Of a DNA stretch of 64,000 nt, positions 50,302 to 58,534 are shown piece after piece. The notes below the pieces were generated by a model. That model was not told the origin of the DNA. It was given only the letters and a program-made list of their open reading frames with translations, and searched no databases. Numbering within the stretch: the first letter of the stretch is position 1; every line of letters begins with the position of its first letter. The translations under genes were made by a program, and so were the position numbers. This DNA is from Streptomyces sp. NBC_00536 (GTDB lineage Bacteria; Actinomycetota; Actinomycetes; Streptomycetales; Streptomycetaceae). The stretch lies in NCBI RefSeq assembly GCF_036346295.1, contig NZ_CP107819.1, positions 7,750,001-7,814,000 of the forward strand, written 5' to 3'.

Positions 50302-51939
50302 ATGACCGTAGGTGTCCACAACCCCCGCTTCGGATGGCTCCAACGTCACCGGGTGCTGTCCCTGGCAGCCACCCTCGTCCTCCTCGCCGGGATCGTCTTC
50401 GGCGGCAGCTGGGTCTACGACCGTATCGTCCAGCCGCCCCTGAGCTGCGGAGCCGGGATGACCGCGACCGGGTCACCCCTGGCGTGCGTCGGCGTGAACC
50501 TGGACAGCACCCCCTTCACCAAGTCCGAACCGGCACGCATGCGCGCCCTGGAGGACACGATCAAGGCGGCCAACGAAGCCGTCAAGGAGCCCTCCGCCAG
50601 CGTGGTGCTGATGCTCGACCTCTCACCCGTCGCCGATGTGGACACCCTCACCTACGACTCGCTCTACCCCAACATCGAAGGCGCCGTCGCGGCCGTCTGG
50701 CGGGCCAACAACACGGCTGCGTACGGCAGTACGCCCGGCATGAAGCTGTACCTCGCCAACATGGGCAGCCAGTACGGCTCGTGGAAGGAGGCGGTGGACC
50801 GCGTCGCGAAGCACGCGGAAGCCGAACACATCTCCGCCGTCGTCGGCCTCGGCCAGAGCACCGACGGGGCCCACCGGGCCGCCGCCGCGATCTCCGCCCG
50901 GCTCCACATCCCCGTCATCGGCTCGACGGTGACCGGCAATTCGATGAACCTCGACCCCACCGACCCCCAGAAGTACATCCCCGACATGTTCCGGGTCTCG
51001 CCGACCAACACCGACTCGGTGACCGCCGCCAACCAGTACGTCTCCGGGCTGCGCCCCGCCGTCGGATCGGTCGCCGTGGTCGCCGACACGGTGGCCGGCG
51101 ACGACTACACGGCCACCCTCGCGGCCCAGGCGAAGGAGCAGTTCAAGGGACCGAACCGGGTGGTCCCCGACTTCCCGTACACCTCGCCGAAGGACCTGCC
51201 CAGCGGCTCCGGCCGCAAGGCCTACCTGATCCAGCAGTTCAACCTGATGCACGCGAACCTCTGCCAGGCGGCGCCGGGCGTCGTGTACTTCGCCGGTCGC
51301 GGCCGCGACCTCGGCGCGTTCGTGGAGAACTGGGTACAGGGCCCGCCCTGCGGGATCCCGCAGCTGCACATCCTCGCCGGGGACGACGCCTCCGAGGCCA
51401 TCCACGACGAGGCGGTCCTCAAGGGGGTCGCCTCCGGCCGGGTCACCGTCGCCTACACCGCGCTGGCCAGCCCTGACGAATGGGGCGCCGAATGCCCCGG
51501 CTCGGACGCGAAGCACAACTTCGACCAGTTCTGGGCGGCGTACACCGGACGGCCCGACCCCTGCACCGGGCAGCGGCTGACCACCCAGGGGGACGCGGCG
51601 GCCCTCGCCTACGACCCGGCCGACCTCGCCAACGGCCAGGCGATGCTCACCCACGACGCCACGGTGGCCGCGATCAGCGCGGCCCGGCGCGACGGCGTGG
51701 GCCTGAAGAACCCGGGCCTGGAGACCGGCATCCTGCACCAGTTCTACTGCGCGCAGATGCTCCCCGGAGCCAGCGGCTGGCTGTCGTTCGGAGAGCACGG
51801 GAACCCCGTCGGCAAGCCCGCCCCCATCGTGCAGATCCAGCCGGACGGCAAGACGAAGACGATCAGCCTGGCCTGGCCGAACTCCGCCCCCAACCTGAGC
51901 CTGCCGCAGCGCGGCGGCACCGGCGCCCCCGGCTGCTGA
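50302..51939 (+). CDS. membrane-tethered periplasmic-binding-type protein
   Basis: A 545-residue protein. A cytoplasmic tail of about 18 residues precedes one membrane span (HRVLSLAATLVLLAGIVFGG), with no lipobox. The rest is an extracellular type I periplasmic-binding fold of about 490 residues. Recognisable parts are ISAVVGLGQSTDGAHRAAAA, ISARLHIPVIGSTVTGNSMN, PSVRPAVGSVAVVADT-like strand text and GVVYFAGRGRDLGAFVENWV; these resemble the Leu/Ile/Val-binding group. No ABC permease or ATPase subunit lies near. Together with the ATPase gene upstream it may be a receptor in a signalling pair. The ATG at 50302 follows AGGAG; a GTG at 50296 is less likely. Confidence 0.85.
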   Translation: MTVGVHNPRFGWLQRHRVLSLAATLVLLAGIVFGGSWVYDRIVQPPLSCGAGMTATGSPLACVGVNLDSTPFTKSEPARMRALEDTIKAANEAVKEPSASVVLMLDLSPVADVDTLTYDSLYPNIEGAVAAVWRANNTAAYGSTPGMKLYLANMGSQYGSWKEAVDRVAKHAEAEHISAVVGLGQSTDGAHRAAAAISARLHIPVIGSTVTGNSMNLDPTDPQKYIPDMFRVSPTNTDSVTAANQYVSGLRPAVGSVAVVADTVAGDDYTATLAAQAKEQFKGPNRVVPDFPYTSPKDLPSGSGRKAYLIQQFNLMHANLCQAAPGVVYFAGRGRDLGAFVENWVQGPPCGIPQLHILAGDDASEAIHDEAVLKGVASGRVTVAYTALASPDEWGAECPGSDAKHNFDQFWAAYTGRPDPCTGQRLTTQGDAAALAYDPADLANGQAMLTHDATVAAISAARRDGVGLKNPGLETGILHQFYCAQMLPGASGWLSFGEHGNPVGKPAPIVQIQPDGKTKTISLAWPNSAPNLSLPQRGGTGAPGC

Positions 51940-52239
51940 CGGGGACACCTCGGCGCGTCGACTGCCGCGTCCGGGACGCCTGCGAACCGGTGGTCTCCGG
52001 CACCCGGGTCCGCGGCCCGGAATCCGTCCGCCACCGCCTGGACTTCGCCCCGGCGCCCGGGTGAGCGCCCGGGCGCCGTCACCGGGGCCCGTCGTTCGGG
52101 ATCTTGTCGGGCGCACGGTCTATCCCGGCCGTGCCCACGGATGGGAACCTGTGCGTGCCGCTCAGCCGAGCGAGGGCGCGCGCACGCCCCCCGTCGTGTG
52201 CGCCGCCCGACCCACGTGCCACGACGAGGAGTTCACCGC

Positions 52240-53847
52240 ATGCAGATCCGATCGGCCGTCGATCCGCGCAAACGAGTGGTGTGGGGGATAACCCTCGTCC
52301 TGACCGCGGTCACGGCACTCCTGGGCGTCACGCCCGGGGCCGCCACGGCGACGCCCCTGGCCGCGCCGCCCGTGCCCACCCTGGCCTGGGGCCCCTGCGC
52401 CGACCCGGGGGACGGCTTCGAGTGCGCGACCGCCCAGGTTCCGCTGGACTACCGGCAGCCCACCGGGCGTACGATCCCGCTCGCCGTCACCCGCCACCTC
52501 GCGGCCGACCCGGCCCACCGCACCGGCGTCCTGCTGCTGCACCCCGGCGGCCCCGGCAACTCCGGTGTGGACTTCGCGCGCGGCAGCTACGACGCACTGC
52601 CCGCCGCGCTCCGCGACGGCTTCGACGTCATCGGCTACGACATGCGCGGCGTGAAGCGCAGCGGACAGGTGGAGTGCTGGAACGACCAGGAGTACGCGGC
52701 GGCCGTCGACGCCGCGCACGGCGTGCCCGGCCCGGGAGCCCTGCAGCTCGCCGTCCAGCAGGGCCGTGACTTCGGCAATGCCTGCAAGGAACGCTCCGGC
52801 GACCTGGTGCCCTTCATCGGCACCGCCTCGAACGCCAAGGACATCGACCTGCTCCGCCAGGCCCTCGGCGAGGAGCAGCTCACCTTCTACGGCCGCTCCT
52901 TCGGCAGCTACGTCGGCACCGTGTACGCCGCCCAGTTCCCCCAGCGCGTGCGCGCCATGGTCCTGGACGGCTCCTACGACCCGCGGCACTACGCCGACGT
53001 GCCGTACGCCTACGACGCCGGGCAGTTCCTCGCCCTGGACGCGGCGGTCGGCCGGTTCCTCGACTGGTGCGCGCAGACTCCCACGACCTGCGGGTTCGGC
53101 GACGGCAAGCCCCGGCAGGCCTTCGAGCAGCTCAAGAAGGACCTGGACGCCCGTCCCGTCATCACCGCGAGCGGCCGCCCGGCCACCGGCTACACCCTCG
53201 CCTACCGGCTGATGTTCAACATCAACTCGGGCAAGGAGATCTGGCCCGACCTGGGCCAGAGCCTGCGGGCGGCCCAGGAGCACCGGACCACCTGGCTGCT
53301 GAACCCGCCCTCACCGGCGTCCTTCGACTTCCTCAACGTCAACATGGCCGTCGAGTGCGCCGACCGCGTCTACCCCACCAGCCGCCTGCTCCTGGGCGCG
53401 GTGGTCAGCGCCGAGGCCGCCGCCGCTCCGCTGATGGGACCCCCCGTCGGCCTGGGGCCGCCCACCTACGACCACAACCACGCGCCCACCTGCGCCCAGT
53501 GGCCGGCGGAGCGCCCGAGCCGCTTCGAGGGCTCCTACCGGGCCGCGGGCTCCGCGCCGATCCTGGTCATCGGCAACACCGGCGACCCGGACACCCCGTA
53601 CCAGGACGCCGTGGCCCTCGCCGGGACGCTGGACAACGGACGGCTGCTGACCTTCGCCGGTGAAGGACACACCGCCTACAACCGGAGCGCGTGCGCCAGC
53701 GCGTTCATCAACACCTACCTCGCCACCCTGGCCCTGCCCGCCCGCGGCACGGTCTGCGCGGACGAGGCGCCCCCGGCCCCGCTCGCCCGGCGCGCCGCGT
53801 TCACCGGGGTGGACGAGACGCGCGATGTGATCCCGGCGCTGCGCTGA
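52240..53847 (+). CDS. secreted alpha/beta-hydrolase (tripeptidyl aminopeptidase type)
   Basis: A 535-residue exported hydrolase of the Streptomyces tripeptidyl-aminopeptidase/Tap group (S33). The signal peptide (about 1-38) is RVVWGITLVLTAVTALLG, ending GAATA. The oxyanion motif is LLLHPGGPGNSGVDFARG. The nucleophile is in FYGRSFGSYVG, the acid in GNTGDPDTPYQ and the histidine in GEGHTAYNRS. A C-terminal cap carries several cysteines (NMAVECAD, TCAQWP, ACASAF) as usual for secreted members. The ATG at 52240 follows GAGGAGTTC. It probably trims tripeptides from the N-terminus of secreted proteins or peptides. Confidence 0.92.
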   Translation: MQIRSAVDPRKRVVWGITLVLTAVTALLGVTPGAATATPLAAPPVPTLAWGPCADPGDGFECATAQVPLDYRQPTGRTIPLAVTRHLAADPAHRTGVLLLHPGGPGNSGVDFARGSYDALPAALRDGFDVIGYDMRGVKRSGQVECWNDQEYAAAVDAAHGVPGPGALQLAVQQGRDFGNACKERSGDLVPFIGTASNAKDIDLLRQALGEEQLTFYGRSFGSYVGTVYAAQFPQRVRAMVLDGSYDPRHYADVPYAYDAGQFLALDAAVGRFLDWCAQTPTTCGFGDGKPRQAFEQLKKDLDARPVITASGRPATGYTLAYRLMFNINSGKEIWPDLGQSLRAAQEHRTTWLLNPPSPASFDFLNVNMAVECADRVYPTSRLLLGAVVSAEAAAAPLMGPPVGLGPPTYDHNHAPTCAQWPAERPSRFEGSYRAAGSAPILVIGNTGDPDTPYQDAVALAGTLDNGRLLTFAGEGHTAYNRSACASAFINTYLATLALPARGTVCADEAPPAPLARRAAFTGVDETRDVIPALR

Positions 53848-53951
53848 CCGTGCGGTGACGCACGCTCGCGTGCCGCCGACTTGAGAGGTATCGGTACTGG
53901 GTAGGGTGAACCGGACAACGGGTCGGTGCGGTTCTGGGTGGGGTGGACGAT

Positions 53952-54707
53952 ATGGGACGTCAGATGCGGGTGCCCGCTGTGGTGGTGGCGGCCTCGTTGC
54001 TGCTGGCCGTGGCCGGATGCAGCAAGCCCGCGGCCGACCGGGGCGCGGGCGACGGCAAACCCTCGGCGTCCGCGAGCGGCGCCAAGTCCCCCTCGTCGTC
54101 GGCCTCCAAGAAGGCTCCCGGGGCCGACGACGCCAAGCCCGCCGCCGGGGACGTGCTGCCGGGCATGGTCACGGTGCAGGTGGCGCGGACCCAGCTGGCC
54201 GGGCTCAAGGTCGGGCCCGTGGGCTCGATGGCCGGGTACTCCCGGGACAAGTTCACGCACTGGATCGACCAGGGCAACAAGTGCGACACGCGCGAGACCG
54301 TCATCAAGCGCGACGGCAAGGACGTCGCGCTGAACACGGACTGCAAGGCCCTCTCGGGCACCTGGCGCAGCCTCTACGACGGGGTCACGGTCAGCGACGC
54401 GGGCAAGCTGGACATCGACCACATGGTGCCCCTCGCCGCCGCCTGGCGTTCCGGCGCGGCGGCCTGGGACTCGCAGCGCCGCAAGGAGTTCGCGAACGAC
54501 CTCGTCCGTCCGCAGCTGATCGCGGTGAGCGCGTCCGCCAACCGGTCCAAGGGCGACCAGACCCCGGACAGCTGGCAGCCCACCGACAAGAGCGCCTGGT
54601 GCCAGTACGGGCGCGCCTGGACCACCGTCAAGTCGACGTACGGCCTGACGGTGACCGAACCGGAGAAGCAGATGCTCACGACGATGCTGGACACCTGCGC
54701 CTCATGA
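53952..54707 (+). CDS. secreted HNH-family nuclease-like lipoprotein (DUF1524-type)
   Basis: A 251-residue exported protein. The signal peptide ends in a lipobox (LLLAVAGCS). A Ser/Ala/Lys-rich linker of about 50 residues follows, then a domain with the HNH-like motif LDIDHMVPLAAAWRSGAAAW and a downstream QLIAVSASANRSKGDQTPD, in which the second and third metal/active-site residues of the DUF1524/GmrSD C-terminal type would lie. This is the common secreted HNH endonuclease group of actinobacteria, thought to digest DNA outside the cell. The ATG at 53952 is used; a GTG at 53943 is in frame. The following small gene overlaps its stop. Confidence 0.88.
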   Translation: MGRQMRVPAVVVAASLLLAVAGCSKPAADRGAGDGKPSASASGAKSPSSSASKKAPGADDAKPAAGDVLPGMVTVQVARTQLAGLKVGPVGSMAGYSRDKFTHWIDQGNKCDTRETVIKRDGKDVALNTDCKALSGTWRSLYDGVTVSDAGKLDIDHMVPLAAAWRSGAAAWDSQRRKEFANDLVRPQLIAVSASANRSKGDQTPDSWQPTDKSAWCQYGRAWTTVKSTYGLTVTEPEKQMLTTMLDTCAS

Positions 54708-54979
54708 CCGCCGGCGCACAGTGGGCCGACGAGGTCGTGGCCGGACCCGGCGGGGCGATGACCGACGAGGTCGGGGTCGTCACCGGCGACCTGACCCTGC
54801 GCACCACCGCCCGGCCGGGCGGTGGTGCGCTCGTCGAGATCCAGTACACCGGCGCGGAGGAGTGGTACCGGCTCACCGCCGGTCCGCACCGCCTCGAAGG
54901 CACTCCGCACGCGGTCCACCTGGCCGCCCTCGCCCTGGTCCGCGCCGGATACCGGGTGCAGGAGCAGTCCGGCGGCTGA
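54704..54979 (+). CDS. small protein of unknown function, coupled to the nuclease gene
   Basis: A 91-residue soluble protein whose ATG overlaps the nuclease stop codon (ATGA at 54704-54707), which argues for a real, translationally coupled gene. It has strand-rich text (GDLTLRTTARPGGGALVEIQ, AEEWYRLTAG) and a helix AVHLAALALVRAGYRVQEQ near the end. No signal peptide is present, so it is cytoplasmic. An inhibitor that protects the producer from the nuclease before export is conceivable from its position alone; I have no family match for it. Confidence 0.72.
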   Translation: MTAGAQWADEVVAGPGGAMTDEVGVVTGDLTLRTTARPGGGALVEIQYTGAEEWYRLTAGPHRLEGTPHAVHLAALALVRAGYRVQEQSGG

Positions 54980-54996
54980 CGCCACCGCCGGCGGGG

Positions 54997-55746
54997 TCAG
55001 GGCCGGGGCAGGGTGCGGGCGAGCAGGGGGAGCAGGCGGTCCCAGTGGCGCCGCAGGGCGGCGGCGCTGAAGGCGCTGGTGTCGGCCATGGTGAAGCCGT
55101 GGGCCGCACCGGGGTACACCTCGGAGGTGTAGCGGAGCCCCGCGGCCCCCAGGGCCCGGTCCAGCTCATCGAGGGCCTCGGGCGTCATGTCGTGCTCGGC
55201 GTGCCCGAGGTGCACCTCGGCGGCGAGGTCCGGCGCGAGCAGGTGCGGGCTGTCGGGCGCGTCGGTGACCAGCTTCCCGGGGTGGAACCCGGCGACGGCC
55301 GCCACCCGGCCGGGATGCGCCGCCGCGGTGCGCATCGCCAGGGCCGCGCCCATGCAGTAGCCGATCGCGGCGACCGGTCCGGGGCTGACCTCGGGCCGGG
55401 TGGTGAGGAAGTCGACGTACGCGTCGGCGTCGCGCAGCGCCCGGTCGGTGGTGTGCTCCTTGAGCATCGGCACCAGCCGCGGGAAGAGCGCGGCCCGGCT
55501 CTCCGCATCGATGTGTGCGGGAAGCTCGACCAGCGGCGCCGGGCCGTGCCGGTAGAAGAGGTTGGGGACGAGCACGTAGTAGCCGTGCCCGGCCAGCTCG
55601 CGGGCCATCTCCTCCAGCACGGGCCGTATCCCGATGATGTCCATGTACAGCAGCACCCCCGGGTGCCGCCCGTCCCCGTCGGGGAACGCGGCGAAGGCAT
55701 CGGCCTCGCCGTCCGGGGTGGGAATCGTCAGTGCCTTGGTGAACAA
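54997..55746 (-). CDS. dienelactone hydrolase-family protein
   Basis: A 249-residue cytoplasmic alpha/beta hydrolase of the dienelactone-hydrolase family. The nucleophile is Cys in IGYCMGAALA (C131), with the acid in GHAEHDMTPE and the histidine in GAAHGFTM. The start of the fold, PGVLLYMDIIGIRPVLEEMA, is typical. Dienelactone hydrolases open lactones in aromatic degradation; many members are generic esterases. The start is a TTG at 55744-55746, chosen because GAGGAAGGAAG precedes it and no ATG or GTG lies nearby in frame. It converges with the small nuclease-partner gene, 17 bp apart. Confidence 0.9.
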   Translation of the reverse strand: MFTKALTIPTPDGEADAFAAFPDGDGRHPGVLLYMDIIGIRPVLEEMARELAGHGYYVLVPNLFYRHGPAPLVELPAHIDAESRAALFPRLVPMLKEHTTDRALRDADAYVDFLTTRPEVSPGPVAAIGYCMGAALAMRTAAAHPGRVAAVAGFHPGKLVTDAPDSPHLLAPDLAAEVHLGHAEHDMTPEALDELDRALGAAGLRYTSEVYPGAAHGFTMADTSAFSAAALRRHWDRLLPLLARTLPRP

Positions 55747-55810
55747 GGGCTTCCTTCCTCGGAGTTCGTCGGAGTTCGCTCGATCAACGATGAACGATCA
55801 ACGGTATACC

Positions 55811-57685
55811 TCAGCGCGTGGGCGGTGCCGGGGCGGGGGAGCCGTCGAGGGCCAGGGCGGCCAGCAGCACCAGTGAGTCGGTCCAGCCGAGCGGCGCGAC
55901 CGAGGACGGCCGCCCGGCGCCGTCGACGGTCTCGGGGAGTTCGCCGAGCCCGTTGCGCTTGGACAGGACCCAGTCCAGCACCCGGTCGGCCTTCTGGTGT
56001 TCGCCCGTACCGGCCCAGGCCAGCGCGAAGAACGTCGTGCTGGGCGTCCACGCGTACGACCCCCAGCTGAACTCGGGGTCGTTGCCGGGAAGGATCCCGC
56101 CGTTCGGGAGCAGCAGCGCGTCCCAGGTGGAGTCGAGGGCCGAGGGCAGGTCGGCGGGCGCGGTGTTGAAGGGCGGGGCCATGAACGCGGCGGCGCTGTC
56201 CCGGCCGTGGAGCCCGTCACTGGTGCGCGGGTACCCGCCGGGCGCGAAGTGGGTCGCGATGCCGTTGGAGAGGCGCCGGGCGGCGAGCGACCAACGCGCC
56301 GCGTCCCCGGCGCGCCCGCTCGCGCGGGCGAGGTCGGCGGCGGCGTTGAGGCCGGAGAGCAGGGCCGCGGCGGTGCCGATGTTGGGTGTGTCCGTCGGCA
56401 GTTCCCAGTAGTCGGGCCCCGCGGGCGGAAGGCCGTTCGCGTCGAGCGAGTCGGTGGCGTAGTCGGCGGCCTTCTGGAGCATCGGGTAGAGCGCCGCCAG
56501 CCGGGCGGCCCGGTCCTGGGCGGGCGCGGCCCGGTACCACTGCCATGTGGCCCAGGGCACCCAGCCGTTGCCGTCGAGCTGCCAGGTCCGGGAGTCGGGC
56601 GGCCCGGCCCCGTCGAGCGTGGTCCGCGCCTCCCAGGTGCCGTCGGGGCGCTGGGTCGCCTGGTTGTGGCGGAGCACGAGGTAGGCCTCGGCGTCATGGC
56701 CGGTGGCGGCGAAGGCGGCGGCGGCGAAGCTGCCGTCGCGGGGCCAGTTGTTCTCCCAGGCCGGGGACCAGGCCGCGGCGAACGCCCCGTTGGGGCGCAG
56801 CAGGGCCCGCATGGACAGCAGCGCGCGCCGGGACGCCGCCTGTCGCGCGGGTGTCGCGCCGGGCACCTTCCCGGCGGCCAGCCAGGCGCGGCTCTCGGCG
56901 ATCTGCCGCAGCGCGCCGGGATCGTCCGCCGCGGTCACCACGGACGCCGTCCGGCCGGTGGGGAGGTAGCGCCAGCGGCCGGACGGCAGGCGCAGCACGT
57001 TGCTGCCCTCGACGTAGGCGGCGCCCACCGCGAAGGAGGGGGAGACGGCCTCGGTCGCGTCCCGGTTGCCGAGCAGCCCGGAGGTGCGGGCGGCCAGCGC
57101 CGAGGCGGGTACGTAGCAGGGTTCCGTCTCCCCGCAGCGGTCGCCGTCGACCGGGTTGACATGGAAGGCGAGGCGCGCCGGGTCGGAGTGCCAGCCGCCC
57201 CAGTGGGCGCGGTCGTAGTTCCAGCTGACCGGTGCCTGAGGGTCCGCCTGCCGGGTCCCGTGCCAGACGACGGGTTTGTTCTCGGCGGTCGTGGCCTGGA
57301 CGAACAGGTAGTACGGGGTCCCGGCGGCCAGCGGGGCGGTGAGCGGGACCTCGACCCAGCCCGCTCCGGCCCCGCCGAGGGCGGCCAGGTCCAGTGTCCG
57401 GGCGGCGATCGCGGAGGCCGCGCTGTCCCGCTCGGTCCGTACCTGGACGGTCACCGTGCCGGTGGCGGCCCCGCTGGTCAGGTAGAAGCTCACCCGGTCG
57501 AGGCGGGAGGAGTCGGCGGTGAATTCCTGCGCCGCCGCGTTGTTCTCGGCCTTGACGCTGAACAGGGCCACGTCGTGCCGGGCCTGGTCGGTCCTGGGGG
57601 CGGCGGGGGTGCCTTCGGGGGCCGTTGCGGGAACGCTCAGCAAGGCTGTCGCCAGGACGGCGGACAGCGTGATGGACGGGGCCAT
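55811..57685 (-). CDS. secreted GH15-type glycosidase (glucoamylase-like)
   Basis: A 624-residue exported enzyme. The signal peptide is at 1-22 (LSAVLATALLSVPATA). An N-terminal beta-sandwich of about 150 residues (DVALFSVKAENNAAAQEFTA, SGAATGTVTVQVRTE) follows, resembling a carbohydrate-binding or jelly-roll module. The catalytic (alpha/alpha)6 barrel begins about residue 205 and has ENNWPRDGSFAAAAFAATG and GPDYWELPTDTPN, where the Glu is the likely catalytic acid as in family 15. The ATG at 57683-57685 follows GGGAGGCTC. It is divergent from the TetR gene at 57904. The substrate is probably starch-, dextran- or trehalose-like glucan. Confidence 0.88.
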   Translation of the reverse strand: MAPSITLSAVLATALLSVPATAPEGTPAAPRTDQARHDVALFSVKAENNAAAQEFTADSSRLDRVSFYLTSGAATGTVTVQVRTERDSAASAIAARTLDLAALGGAGAGWVEVPLTAPLAAGTPYYLFVQATTAENKPVVWHGTRQADPQAPVSWNYDRAHWGGWHSDPARLAFHVNPVDGDRCGETEPCYVPASALAARTSGLLGNRDATEAVSPSFAVGAAYVEGSNVLRLPSGRWRYLPTGRTASVVTAADDPGALRQIAESRAWLAAGKVPGATPARQAASRRALLSMRALLRPNGAFAAAWSPAWENNWPRDGSFAAAAFAATGHDAEAYLVLRHNQATQRPDGTWEARTTLDGAGPPDSRTWQLDGNGWVPWATWQWYRAAPAQDRAARLAALYPMLQKAADYATDSLDANGLPPAGPDYWELPTDTPNIGTAAALLSGLNAAADLARASGRAGDAARWSLAARRLSNGIATHFAPGGYPRTSDGLHGRDSAAAFMAPPFNTAPADLPSALDSTWDALLLPNGGILPGNDPEFSWGSYAWTPSTTFFALAWAGTGEHQKADRVLDWVLSKRNGLGELPETVDGAGRPSSVAPLGWTDSLVLLAALALDGSPAPAPPTR

Positions 57686-57845
57686 GAGCCTCCCTCGTTC
57701 GGTGACGTGCCGTCACCACCGCAGTCACGCGAGGCGACCGCGGACGCACGTCATGCGCGGATAACGAGGGCCGGGGCGTCGCGTTCCTCGCCCGGCGCGG
57801 GATCGACCCGGAGGGACCAAACCGGTGCGGGGGGTCCGTACCGGG

Positions 57846-57870
57846 ATTTGCCTAAAGGCTTTAGGTAAAT
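57846..57870. promoter_or_regulatory. 25-bp palindrome, likely TetR operator
   Basis: ATTTGCCTAAAG and CTTTAGGTAAAT flank a single G, symmetric at all but one position pair. It lies 33 bp before the TetR ATG at 57904 and between divergent genes. Its size and symmetry are those of a TetR operator, and AGGAGG (57892) follows before the start codon. Confidence 0.75.
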
Positions 57871-57903
57871 GCAAGATGTGTTCAGGCAGAAGGAGGTGCG
57901 GGT

Positions 57904-58530
57904 ATGGCACGCGCGGGACTGACCACGGCACGCCTGGTCCAGGCAGGAGCGGAGCTGGCCGACGAGGTCGGCTTCGAGCAGGTGACCGTCTCGGCGCTCG
58001 CCCGGCGCTTCGACGTCAAGGTCGCGAGTCTCTACTCGCACCTGAAGAACTCCCACGACCTCAAGACCGGGATCGCCCTGCTCGCGCTGGAGGAACTCGC
58101 CGACACGGTCGCCGCCGCCCTCGCCGGACGGGCGGGCAAGGACGCCCTGGCGGCCTTCGCAAACGTCTACCGCGACTACGCCCGGACGCATCCCGGCCGT
58201 TACGCCGCGGCGCAGTTCCGCCTCGACCCCGAGGCGGCCGCCGCGAGCGCGGGCGGCAGGCACGCGCGGATGACCCGGGCGATCCTGCGGGGCTACGACC
58301 TGGCGGAGCCCGACCAGACGCACGCGGTCCGGCTGTTGGGAAGCGTCTTCCACGGCTACGTCACCCTGGAGCTGTCCGGGGGATTCAGCCACAGCGCTCC
58401 CGACGCGCAGGAAACCTGGTCGTGGATCCTCGACCGGCTCGACGCCCTCCTGCGCACCTGGACCACTTCACCGCACAGTGGAAGCGCGACGGTCCTCCCG
58501 CACCCTTCCGACCCCCGACCGACAGGCTGA
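57904..58530 (+). CDS. TetR-family regulator with TetR_C/WHG-type domain
   Basis: A 208-residue regulator. The HTH is in RLVQAGAELADEVGFEQVTV and SALARRFDVKVASLYSHLKN, and a C-terminal WHG-type domain follows (FANVYRDYARTHPGRYAAAQ, then VRLLGSVFHGYVTLEL). This is the type seen in AcrR-like proteins with the motif GxxHGYxxLE. Its ATG is followed 4 bp after the stop by the SGNH-hydrolase gene, so it is the first gene of a small operon. The 25-bp palindrome upstream suggests autoregulation. Confidence 0.92.
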   Translation: MARAGLTTARLVQAGAELADEVGFEQVTVSALARRFDVKVASLYSHLKNSHDLKTGIALLALEELADTVAAALAGRAGKDALAAFANVYRDYARTHPGRYAAAQFRLDPEAAAASAGGRHARMTRAILRGYDLAEPDQTHAVRLLGSVFHGYVTLELSGGFSHSAPDAQETWSWILDRLDALLRTWTTSPHSGSATVLPHPSDPRPTG

Positions 58531-58534
58531 CACC

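Noticed and set aside
47913..51476. A 1187-codon plus-strand frame overlapping the ATPase and binding-protein genes
   Set aside because: Low-complexity Arg/Pro/Gly translation out of frame with the two well-supported proteins.
43145..51939. A single defence island made of the WD40-STAND gene, NPP1 gene and ATPase/binding-protein pair
   Set aside because: The genes are on different strands with separate promoters and there are no phage, nuclease or integrase genes nearby; only the two-gene unit at 48073 is supported as a system.
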